A DNA stretch of 64,000 bases from Cytophagales bacterium (GTDB lineage: Bacteria; Bacteroidota; Bacteroidia; Cytophagales; Spirosomataceae), in contig JAAFJP010000001.1 in NCBI GenBank assembly GCA_013298125.1, positions 186,001-250,000 of the forward strand. The letters are read 5' to 3'. Under the pieces are notes generated by a model. The model did not search any database. It saw only the letters and a program-made list of their open reading frames with translations, and was not told the origin of the DNA. This document shows, in pieces, positions 57,995 to 64,000 of this stretch; position 1 is the stretch's first letter; the number at the start of each line of letters is the position of its first letter. The position numbers were made by a program, and so were the translations under genes.

Positions 57995-58363
57995 ATGAAA
58001 CAAATCATATTTACAGAAAAAGCACCCGCCGCTATCGGTCCGTATTCACAGGCGATTTTATCAAATGGAACTTTGTATGTATCAGGTCAAATTGCTTTGG
58101 CATTGGTGGAGGCAGGAGCAAATATTGAAGACGAAACTCGTCAGGTAATGAAGAACCTTCAAGCTATTTTGGAAGCTGCCAACATGACTTTCGAGAACGT
58201 AGTAAAATGTACAATTTTCGTAAAAGACATGAATAATTTTGTTAAAATCAATGGCGTGTATGGAGAGTTTTTCCCAACAAATCCACCCGCAAGAGAGACA
58301 GTAGAAGTAGCTCGCTTGCCAAAAGATGTAAATGTTGAAATTTCTTGTGTTGCGGTATTATAG
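57995..58363 (+). CDS. ridA: RidA family enamine/imine deaminase
   Basis: 122 residues. Typical RidA segments: AIGPYSQAILSNGTLYVSGQIAL, VMKNLQAILEAANMTFENVVK, KDMNNFVKINGVYGEFF and PPARETVEVARLPKDVNVEI with the catalytic Arg. It removes reactive enamine intermediates from amino acid metabolism. Divergent from blh. Confidence 0.95.
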   Translation: MKQIIFTEKAPAAIGPYSQAILSNGTLYVSGQIALALVEAGANIEDETRQVMKNLQAILEAANMTFENVVKCTIFVKDMNNFVKINGVYGEFFPTNPPARETVEVARLPKDVNVEISCVAVL

Positions 58364-58416
58364 TTGTGAATAGAGAGAATATTAATATAAAAATTATAGT
58401 TTTATTTTCGGGTCTG

Positions 58417-58520
58417 AGGTTACACAGAGAGCCACAGAGATTAAAATGAGAACCACAGAGAGTTTCAGAGATTTGCTCTGTGGTTCTCTATTTTTACTTT
58501 GTGGCTCTCTGCGTAACCTT
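58417..58520. repeat. Nested inverted repeat, ACAGAGAG family
   Basis: Outer AGGTTACACAGAGAGCCACA (58417-58436) pairs with a TTTGTGGCTCTCTGCGTAACC-type arm ending near 58520. Inside, GAGAACCACAGAG (58448-58460) pairs perfectly with CTCTGTGGTTCTC (58476-58488). The two hairpins are nested in the leader of gltX. Confidence 0.75.
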
Positions 58521-58584
58521 AGTCCTGAATTTTATTCTAATTCTTTCATAAATACTCACAACTCACCAAATCAATTAAAAATAT

Positions 58585-60096
58585 ATGTCAAACAGACCAG
58601 TAAGAGTACGTTTTGCACCAAGTCCAACGGGTGGCTTGCACATTGGCGGTGTCAGAACAGCATTATATAATTATCTATTAGCCAGACAATTAGGCGGAAA
58701 AATGTTGCTTCGCATTGAAGACACAGACCAAACTCGGTTTGTGGAAGGTGCAGAAGAATATATCATCGAAGCCCTCTCGTGGGTGGGTATTACGATTGAC
58801 GAAGGCGTAGGCGTAGGTGGTCCACACGCACCCTATCGCCAGTCGGAACGCAAGGCGATGTACATGGATTATGCCATGCAATTAATCAATTCGGGAAAGG
58901 CATATTACGCTTTTGATACTTCCGAAGAATTGGATGCCATGCGTCAAACCCTTGAAAGTCAGGGTTCTGCGTTTCAGTACAATGCAGTAACGAGAACAAA
59001 ATTAAATAATTCTTTGACGCTCTCGGAGGGAGAAACAAAGGCAAAAATTGAGGCAGGTGTTCCCTACGTAATTCGTTTTAAAGTACCACCAAAAGAGGAA
59101 ATCCGTTTCAAAGATATTATTCGTGATTGGGTTTTGGTACATTCTTCGACTGTGGATGATAAGGTTTTGATGAAGTCGGACGGAATGCCGACCTATCACC
59201 TTGCACATGCCGTGGATGACCATTTGATGGAAATTTCGCACGTCATTCGTGGGGAAGAATGGTTGCCGTCAGCCCCTTTGCACGTTTTGTTATACCGTGC
59301 TTTTGGTTGGGAATCAACCATGCCACAATTTGCCCATTTGCCACTTTTACTAAAACCAGAAGGTAATGGCAAACTCTCGAAAAGAGATGCAGATACAGGC
59401 GGATTCCCTATTTTTCCACTTTCTTGGACAATGCCCGATGGTGCAAAAGCAATAGGTTTTAGAGAAGAAGGATATTTAAAAGAAGCCCTCGTGAACTTCT
59501 TGGCTTTCTTGGGTTGGAATCCTGGCACGGAGCAAGAAGTGTTCTCGATGGATGAATTAATTGCGGCTTTTTCTTTGGAAAGAATCAATAAGGCAGGAGC
59601 AAAATTTGACATCAATAAAGCCAAGTGGTACAACCAGCAATATTTAAAATCAGCTTCGGATGAAGATTTAGCAAAAACGTATTTGCCTGATTATGAATTA
59701 GATAGGGCATTAAAATTGACTCATTTATTCAAAGAAAGAGTAACGTTCCCACAAGAAATTGCGGAAGAAACTACGAAACTTCTGAAAACGCCAACGGCTT
59801 ATGATGAGACCATCGTAGCCTCAAAATGGAACTTGGATGCGAAGAATGGAATCACGGCTTTTCAACATATTTTACCAAATATAGAAAACTTTATTGCCGA
59901 CGAAATCAAGCACGCTTTGAGTGATGAATTAGAAAAAGCGGGTATCAAAATGGGGAAAATGATGCAAATGTTACGCATCGCTATTATGGGTACAGGTACT
60001 GGTCCAGACTTGATGCTTTCGATGGAAATTATGGGTAAAGAAGAAGTGAATTTGAGATTAGAAAAGGCTTTGGCGGAATTGCCTGAGATTGGGTAG
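58585..60096 (+). CDS. gltX: Glutamyl-tRNA synthetase
   Basis: 503 residues, standard length. Class I synthetase signatures: RVRFAPSPTGGLHIGGVRTA (HIGH-type motif) and the KLSKRDA (KMSKS) motif, with MPTYHLAHAVDDHLMEISHV between. Charges tRNA-Glu and, where GatCAB is present (gatC follows), often mischarges tRNA-Gln, which GatCAB then amidates. Alternative starts were not needed. Confidence 0.98.
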   Translation: MSNRPVRVRFAPSPTGGLHIGGVRTALYNYLLARQLGGKMLLRIEDTDQTRFVEGAEEYIIEALSWVGITIDEGVGVGGPHAPYRQSERKAMYMDYAMQLINSGKAYYAFDTSEELDAMRQTLESQGSAFQYNAVTRTKLNNSLTLSEGETKAKIEAGVPYVIRFKVPPKEEIRFKDIIRDWVLVHSSTVDDKVLMKSDGMPTYHLAHAVDDHLMEISHVIRGEEWLPSAPLHVLLYRAFGWESTMPQFAHLPLLLKPEGNGKLSKRDADTGGFPIFPLSWTMPDGAKAIGFREEGYLKEALVNFLAFLGWNPGTEQEVFSMDELIAAFSLERINKAGAKFDINKAKWYNQQYLKSASDEDLAKTYLPDYELDRALKLTHLFKERVTFPQEIAEETTKLLKTPTAYDETIVASKWNLDAKNGITAFQHILPNIENFIADEIKHALSDELEKAGIKMGKMMQMLRIAIMGTGTGPDLMLSMEIMGKEEVNLRLEKALAELPEIG

Positions 60097-60113
60097 AATA
60101 TCCGTGTAACCCA

Positions 60114-60195
60114 GTCTGAATCAGGATTAAAGGATTTTAAGATTTTCAGAATTTTATCACATTAATCCTTAAATCTTGTAAATCCTGATTCAGAC
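60114..60195. repeat. Inverted repeat GTCTGAATCAGGATT family
   Basis: GTCTGAATCAGGATT at 60114-60128 and AATCCTGATTCAGAC at 60181-60195 are exact reverse complements; the inner arms AAAGGATTTTAAGATTTT and ATCCTTAAATCTTG also match loosely. Same family as 34484-34582. Confidence 0.8.
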
Positions 60196-60272
60196 AAAAA
60201 TAATGGTTTCTAACCGATAGCTAATAATTTTCATTTTAACTACGGACAAGGCTGTCCGTAATACAAATCATT

Positions 60273-60413
60273 ATGCGATTGAACAAAAAATATTTGGCAT
60301 TAGGAATTATCCTCGGCTGTGCCGTTGGTGTTGCTACAAAAAATATTGGCGTTTGGCTTCCAGTAGGCATTGCTCTCGGAATTGCATTAGGCAGAAAGAA
60401 AAATAAACAATAA
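60273..60413 (+). CDS. 46-residue hydrophobic protein upstream of gatC
   Basis: ATG at 60273 to TAA at 60413: MRLNKKYLALGIILGCAVGV, then ATKNIGVWLPVGIALGIALG and a basic end. Two short Gly-rich hydrophobic segments (glycine-zipper-like). The next small gene starts 4 bases after the stop. Not recognised. Position in a gene cluster with gatC supports it. Confidence 0.45.
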   Translation: MRLNKKYLALGIILGCAVGVATKNIGVWLPVGIALGIALGRKKNKQ

Positions 60414-60417
60414 AACG

Positions 60418-60594
60418 ATGGCTAAGAAAAAAGAAAAGATAAAAGAAGACCTTCCAAAAGTTCACAAAGACCTTGAAGGCTTCGATATTTCCATAAACAC
60501 TTTCGGAGAAATCAATCGTACGATTGATATTGAGAAAATCAATGAGTTTTTGAATAAAAATATGGATGATAAGAAATTGAGAAATAGAGAATGA
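60418..60594 (+). CDS. 58-residue protein overlapping gatC
   Basis: ATG at 60418 to TGA at 60594: Lys-rich start (MAKKKEKIKEDLPKV), then HKDLEGFDISINTFGEINRT, and an acidic/basic tail. Its stop codon overlaps the gatC start codon (ATGA), which indicates translational coupling. Short conserved hydrophilic proteins are found upstream of gatC in related bacteria as I recall; no function is assigned. Confidence 0.5.
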   Translation: MAKKKEKIKEDLPKVHKDLEGFDISINTFGEINRTIDIEKINEFLNKNMDDKKLRNRE

Positions 60595-60878
60595 ATATAG
60601 ACAAAGAAGCCCTACAAAAAATAGCTCATCTCGCCCGTTTAGAGATGCCTGAATCTGCCGAAAAAGAAATGATGGATTCGCTAAATTCCGTCTTGACTTG
60701 GATGGAGGAATTGAACGAAATAAATACGGATAACGTAAAACCTCTTACTCACATGAGTTTGGAAATCAATGCTTTACGTGAAGATAAAGTCATTCCAAAT
60801 ATTAGCCGTGAACAAGGTCTAAAAAATGCTCCAAAGCAAGATGGGGAGTATTTTAGAGTTCCGAAGGTGATGGAATAA
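60591..60878 (+). CDS. gatC: Asp/Glu-tRNA amidotransferase subunit C
   Basis: 95 residues, standard GatC length. LQKIAHLARLEMPES, MDSLNSVLTWMEELNEINTD and the C-terminal segment with PKQDGEYFRVPKVME fit the family. Part of GatCAB, which converts misacylated Glu-tRNA-Gln or Asp-tRNA-Asn. gatA and gatB are not adjacent. Start overlaps the small gene upstream. Confidence 0.95.
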   Translation: MNIDKEALQKIAHLARLEMPESAEKEMMDSLNSVLTWMEELNEINTDNVKPLTHMSLEINALREDKVIPNISREQGLKNAPKQDGEYFRVPKVME

Positions 60879-60948
60879 ATTTCGGTACACGGTAAAGGAT
60901 GAACGGTAAAAGGATTATTTTCATCGTTTTTCGTGTACTGTTCGCCCT

Positions 60949-61980
60949 TTACCGATAATATTCCAATGCCTTCTTCATCTCCGCTTTTGATACAGAAATA
61001 TCATAAGTACATTTTCCTGCACCTTCCAAGAGTGAGAATCTCACTTCTTTTCCTTTATTCTTCTTGTCTTGTGCCGTCAGAGCAATGATTGGCTCAATGT
61101 CTGATTCCTTTATGGTTGCTTTTCCGTAAACTGAAAAAATAAATTCTTCGATGTTTTCCAAAGTCTTTTGGTCAATCATGCCACGTTTGAAAGAGATGAA
61201 GGCTTCACAAATCATTCCTGCGGCAATGGCTTCTCCGTGGAGTAAGTGGAGTTTTGGTTTTCCTAAAAAATAAGTCTCGATGGCGTGTCCGAGGGTGTGT
61301 CCAAAATTTAGTATTTTTCTAAGTCCTTTTTCTGTTGGATCGGCTTCTACAACGTGCTGTTTGATGTTTACAGAATGAGCAATTAAGTCCTTAAAATCTT
61401 GTTCTTCAAAATCTTTTTTGCGGATTTCTTCCCACTTTTTACCGTCCATGATTAAGCAATGTTTTACAATTTCTGCAAACCCAGAACGTAATTCACTGTA
61501 TGGTAAACTTTTTAGAAAAACATCATCAATCAATACAGTATTCGGAATCTGAAAAACACCAATATGATTTTTAAGTCCTTGAAAATCAATGCCTAATTTA
61601 CCCCCAACGCTGGCATCTACTTGCGAGAGTAATGTCGTTGGAATTTGAATAAAATCTATCCCACGCTTGTATGTAGAAGCACAAAAGCCTCCCATATCAC
61701 CAATGACTCCTCCACCCAGATCAATGACTAAACTATGGCGGTCAAGTTCGTTATCGGTCATAGCTTGCCAAATCTTCTGACAAGTATCTAAATTCTTCTC
61801 AGATTCACCTGATTTGATTTTGATTAAATTGTGTTTTCCTAAAAAGGGTTTAATCGTTGGGTAGCAATATTTGAAGGTATTTTCATCAACAATTACTTGA
61901 ATTTTTGTGTATGAATTGGCATTTAAAAATGCAGGGAGAGTTTCGGAAATTGGAGCAACTTGGACAGACATTTTTTTCAA
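60949..61980 (-). CDS. aroB: 3-dehydroquinate synthase
   Basis: 343 residues. Family signatures: VIDLGGGVIGDMGGFCASTY, QIPTTLLSQVDASVGGKLGI, LRSGFAEIVKHCLI, RKILNFGHTLGHAIETYF and LLHGEAIAAGMICE (zinc and substrate ligands). It catalyses the second step of the shikimate pathway. An in-frame ATG at 61971 would shorten the protein by three residues and is equally possible. Confidence 0.97.
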   Translation of the reverse strand: MKKMSVQVAPISETLPAFLNANSYTKIQVIVDENTFKYCYPTIKPFLGKHNLIKIKSGESEKNLDTCQKIWQAMTDNELDRHSLVIDLGGGVIGDMGGFCASTYKRGIDFIQIPTTLLSQVDASVGGKLGIDFQGLKNHIGVFQIPNTVLIDDVFLKSLPYSELRSGFAEIVKHCLIMDGKKWEEIRKKDFEEQDFKDLIAHSVNIKQHVVEADPTEKGLRKILNFGHTLGHAIETYFLGKPKLHLLHGEAIAAGMICEAFISFKRGMIDQKTLENIEEFIFSVYGKATIKESDIEPIIALTAQDKKNKGKEVRFSLLEGAGKCTYDISVSKAEMKKALEYYR

Positions 61981-62087
61981 TTAACAGTGAACAATTATCA
62001 ATTAACAGTTAGGAGAAAGTATTTCCCCAATCATCTAATTGAAGTGTTATCAAAATTAACATTTTTTTGTCAGACCATTTTCAAATT

Positions 62088-62831
62088 TTACAGAATAAAG
62101 CCCACTTTTGATTGATAAGATTCTAAAATTGTGTGGTCGGGAGAGAGTTCTGTGATGAGATAATCCACTTCTTCGAGCGAACATACTTGTAGGCGTAAGG
62201 TAGAATTGAGTTTTTCTGAAATAACAGGCGTAATTAATTGCTTGGAGGCTTTTACCATCGCTTTTTTTACTTGTACAACCTCATAATCTGAGTCGCTGAT
62301 ACCGTCACTATCAAAGCCATTGATACCCAAAATGCACAAATCAGCCTTGATTTCATTGATTTTGGCGACTACCTCACCGCCCACACTGATTTTAGAAGCA
62401 TTCGATAATTTTCCACCTAATAAAATGACCTCTGTGTTTGGATGTGTTGTTAGTTCTAAGGCAATCAATGGACTTACCGTAAAAAAGGTAACATTTAGAT
62501 TTTCAGGTAATTGACGAGCAATGGCTCTGATAGTTGTACCTCCACTACACAAAATGGTCATGCCGTCTTCTATCAAAGAGACGACTTTTTGGGCAATGAT
62601 ATTTTTTTCATCATACGCATAGGTTTCTTCTTGAGTAGCGGTAAAATTATATGATTTTGACAATGCTCCTCCGTGAACTTTCACAATTTTTTCTTCTTGA
62701 GCCAACTCGTTCAAATCCCGTCTGATAGTATCTTCCGAAACATTCAACTCCAAACTCAAATCAGACGACAACACTTTATTGTGCAGATTTATTTGCTTGA
62801 TAATATGCCCTTGTCGCTCTTTTTTGAGCAT
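62088..62831 (-). CDS. DeoR/GlpR-family transcriptional regulator
   Basis: 247 residues from ATG at 62831 (MLKKERQGHIIKQINL). A longer in-frame ATG at 62855 lies upstream but lacks the DeoR start pattern. HTH: VLSSDLSLELNVSEDTIRRDLNEL; C-terminal sensor with VSLIEDGMTILCSGGTTIRA (sugar-phosphate pocket) and ILLGGKLSNASKISVGGEVV. Such repressors bind phosphorylated sugars. It is divergent from the SusC-like gene across 254 bases of repeated motifs, so it is the likely regulator of that receptor locus. Confidence 0.9.
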   Translation of the reverse strand: MLKKERQGHIIKQINLHNKVLSSDLSLELNVSEDTIRRDLNELAQEEKIVKVHGGALSKSYNFTATQEETYAYDEKNIIAQKVVSLIEDGMTILCSGGTTIRAIARQLPENLNVTFFTVSPLIALELTTHPNTEVILLGGKLSNASKISVGGEVVAKINEIKADLCILGINGFDSDGISDSDYEVVQVKKAMVKASKQLITPVISEKLNSTLRLQVCSLEEVDYLITELSPDHTILESYQSKVGFIL

Positions 62832-62902
62832 TATTCTATTCTCGGTAATAATCATTGCGTGTTTGTGCGTGTTTTGGTTTTCTGCAAATTATGAAGTTTT
62901 AC

Positions 62903-63042
62903 GCATTTGTTTAACACAAATTGCAAAATATTGTGATAAAATTAAACAAATTTGTTGAAATTTATCTATTTAGTCGTTATTTTTGCTAAACAATTGCATG
63001 AATTTGCTTGTTTTAAATTAAAATTACTGAGTACAATTGCAT
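62903..63042 (+). promoter_or_regulatory. Predicted promoter and operator cluster for the SusC-like gene
   Basis: A Bacteroidota-type promoter is visible: TTG at 62955-62957 and TATTTTTG (TAnnTTTG) at 62978-62985, 20 bases apart. A perfect 12-bp palindrome AACAAATTTGTT (62945-62956) overlaps the -33 box. ACAATTGCAT occurs directly repeated at 62990-62999 and 63033-63042, and GCATTTGT/ACAAATTGC form a loose inverted pair at 62903-62924. DeoR-type binding sites are plausible. Confidence 0.55.
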
Positions 63043-63085
63043 AAAAAAGCAAACATTTAACCATTTAGAAATACCAATAATTATC

Positions 63086-64000
63086 ATGAAGAAAAAACTT
63101 ACCACATCTTTGTTGGGTGTTTTCAGTCTCCTGTTAATGTCGTTCGCCACATTAGCACAGAACTACACCATCAAAGGAAAAATTGCTGACTCCAACGGAC
63201 AGCCCATGATTGGAGCAACAGTTGTTTTGAAAGGAACTACTTTCGGGACGGCTGCCAATGCTAATGGAGACTATAGCTTGAATGCTAATGTGAAGGCTGG
63301 GAATTATGATTTAGAGATTCGTTCGGTTGGTTATGCTAATGTTACTAAAAAAGTTGCATTAGGTAGTGCTACTGAATTGAACATCAATGTTGCGATGACA
63401 GAAGACGGAATGAGCCTTGACGAAGTAGTTGTTATTGGTTCGACTTTGAAATCTACTCGCCGTGAGTTGGGTAACTCTATTTCAACTGTTTCAGCACAAA
63501 GCATCAAAAATGCTGGTACGGGTAATTTGGCGGGTGCTATCCAAGGGAAAATTGCAGGAGCTCAGGTTACTCAAAACTCAGGAGACCCATCAGGAGGTGT
63601 TACAATTCGTTTGCGAGGTATCAAATCACTATCTGGTAATTCTGATCCACTCTACGTTATTGATGGTGTTGTTATAAGTAATGCCTCTGATAACGTTTCT
63701 CAATTGGCTCCTTCAATTGGGTCGGCTAATGCTGCTCAAAATCGTTTGGCAGATATTAATCCAAACGATATTGAAACCTTTAGCGTTTTAAACGGTGCTT
63801 CTGCGGCAGCAATTTACGGGTCTCGGGCATCTAATGGCGTTGTAGTTATTACTACAAAAAGAGGTAAATCAGGTACTCCAAAAGTAACTTTTAGTACAAG
63901 TTTTAGTTCAAATGAATTACGCAAAAAAGTATTTGTTTCTACTTATGGAAAACAATTTGGTTTCGCAGGATTACGTTTGCATACGATTGGAGCAATTTCT
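63086..64000 (+). CDS. SusC/RagA-family TonB-linked outer membrane receptor, 5' part
   Basis: 305 codons are visible before the right edge. Signal peptide (MKKKLTTSLLGVFSLLLMSF, ATLAQ), then a carboxypeptidase-like regulatory domain (IKGKIADSNGQPMIGATVVL), a TonB-box-like DEVVVIGSTLKSTRREL, and the plug domain with SKNAGTGNLAGAIQGKIAG-like and GVTIRLRGIKSLSGNSDPLY, NPNDIETFSVLNGASAAAIY and SRASNGVVVITTK. Imports oligosaccharides or other nutrients with a SusD lipoprotein, expected downstream outside the window. Confidence 0.95.
   Translation, partial: MKKKLTTSLLGVFSLLLMSFATLAQNYTIKGKIADSNGQPMIGATVVLKGTTFGTAANANGDYSLNANVKAGNYDLEIRSVGYANVTKKVALGSATELNINVAMTEDGMSLDEVVVIGSTLKSTRRELGNSISTVSAQSIKNAGTGNLAGAIQGKIAGAQVTQNSGDPSGGVTIRLRGIKSLSGNSDPLYVIDGVVISNASDNVSQLAPSIGSANAAQNRLADINPNDIETFSVLNGASAAAIYGSRASNGVVVITTKRGKSGTPKVTFSTSFSSNELRKKVFVSTYGKQFGFAGLRLHTIGAIS

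Noticed and set aside
1-64000. tRNA, rRNA, riboswitch or complete insertion sequence
   Set aside because: None could be supported by reading the sequence. No transposase-like protein is encoded, although a covariance-model scan was not possible.

Overview
The window looks like a chromosomal segment of a member of the Bacteroidota, most likely order Cytophagales. The base composition is AT-rich. Markers are a SusC/RagA TonB-linked receptor, a PorP/SprF type IX secretion (T9SS) protein, single-domain LytTR regulators, a -33/-7 promoter with the TAnnTTTG box, and a proteorhodopsin next to a Brp/Blh retinal-forming oxygenase. I cannot assign a genus from sequence alone. No rRNA, tRNA, CRISPR array, prophage or complete insertion sequence was seen.

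Layout. 1-1.8 kb: 5' part of a secreted Ig-like protein gene (minus), a Coq4-like gene and a LytTR regulator. 2-12.7 kb: mostly metabolic and housekeeping genes (TIM-barrel isomerases, ClpB, short-chain dehydrogenases, ROK kinase, PspC/LiaF-like envelope-stress pair, aldo/keto reductase). 13-24 kb: an accessory surface locus with a two-gene HTH/LytTR regulatory cassette behind a perfect 22-bp palindrome, a 1,824-residue Ig-repeat protein, a beta-helix protein, a 505-residue protein with exact 243-bp tandem repeats, and a PorP/SprF protein. Two of the secreted proteins share an almost identical 59-residue C-terminal module. An inverted two-gene cassette of unknown function sits inside the locus. 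24-31.4 kb: alkylation-repair pair (Ada-like methyltransferase plus 2OG-Fe(II) oxygenase), a nested palindromic mobile element, a LuxR-type regulator, a predicted zinc protease, a SPOUT RNA methylase and a histone H1-like protein. 31.4-42.3 kb: NatAB-type ABC exporter, rpiB, LOG protein, pantothenate genes panC-panD with a heptose adenylyltransferase and a flippase-like protein, then MarR-fumarylacetoacetase-flavin reductase.

42.3-46.9 kb: a minus-strand operon for a NamZ-like exo-muramidase, two paralogous membrane-anchored SGNH-like proteins (one lacking catalytic residues) and an MBOAT acyltransferase, which together suggest envelope glycan O-acylation. 47-55.9 kb: mixed transport, cofactor and small-protein genes. 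56-57.9 kb: proteorhodopsin and blh. The rhodopsin has the D-T-E proton-pump residues, a green-type Met at the spectral-tuning site, and a glycine where a carotenoid antenna could bind. 58-64 kb: ridA, gltX, gatC with two tiny upstream genes, aroB, and a DeoR-type regulator divergent from a SusC-like receptor that runs off the window.

A striking background feature is the density of long intergenic inverted repeats. About twenty are listed. Some belong to recognisable families with more than one copy here, and one is split by a second element with a 9-bp target-site duplication.

The most interesting leads are: (i) the surface locus with a shared C-terminal module next to PorP/SprF, a possible unrecognised T9SS cargo class; (ii) a 22-bp near-identical element shared by the promoters of a LytTR gene and a 36-residue membrane peptide 52 kb away; (iii) the antenna-competent rhodopsin; (iv) the NamZ/SGNH/MBOAT operon with a pseudoenzyme paralog; (v) a Coq4-like protein in a phylum that uses menaquinone.
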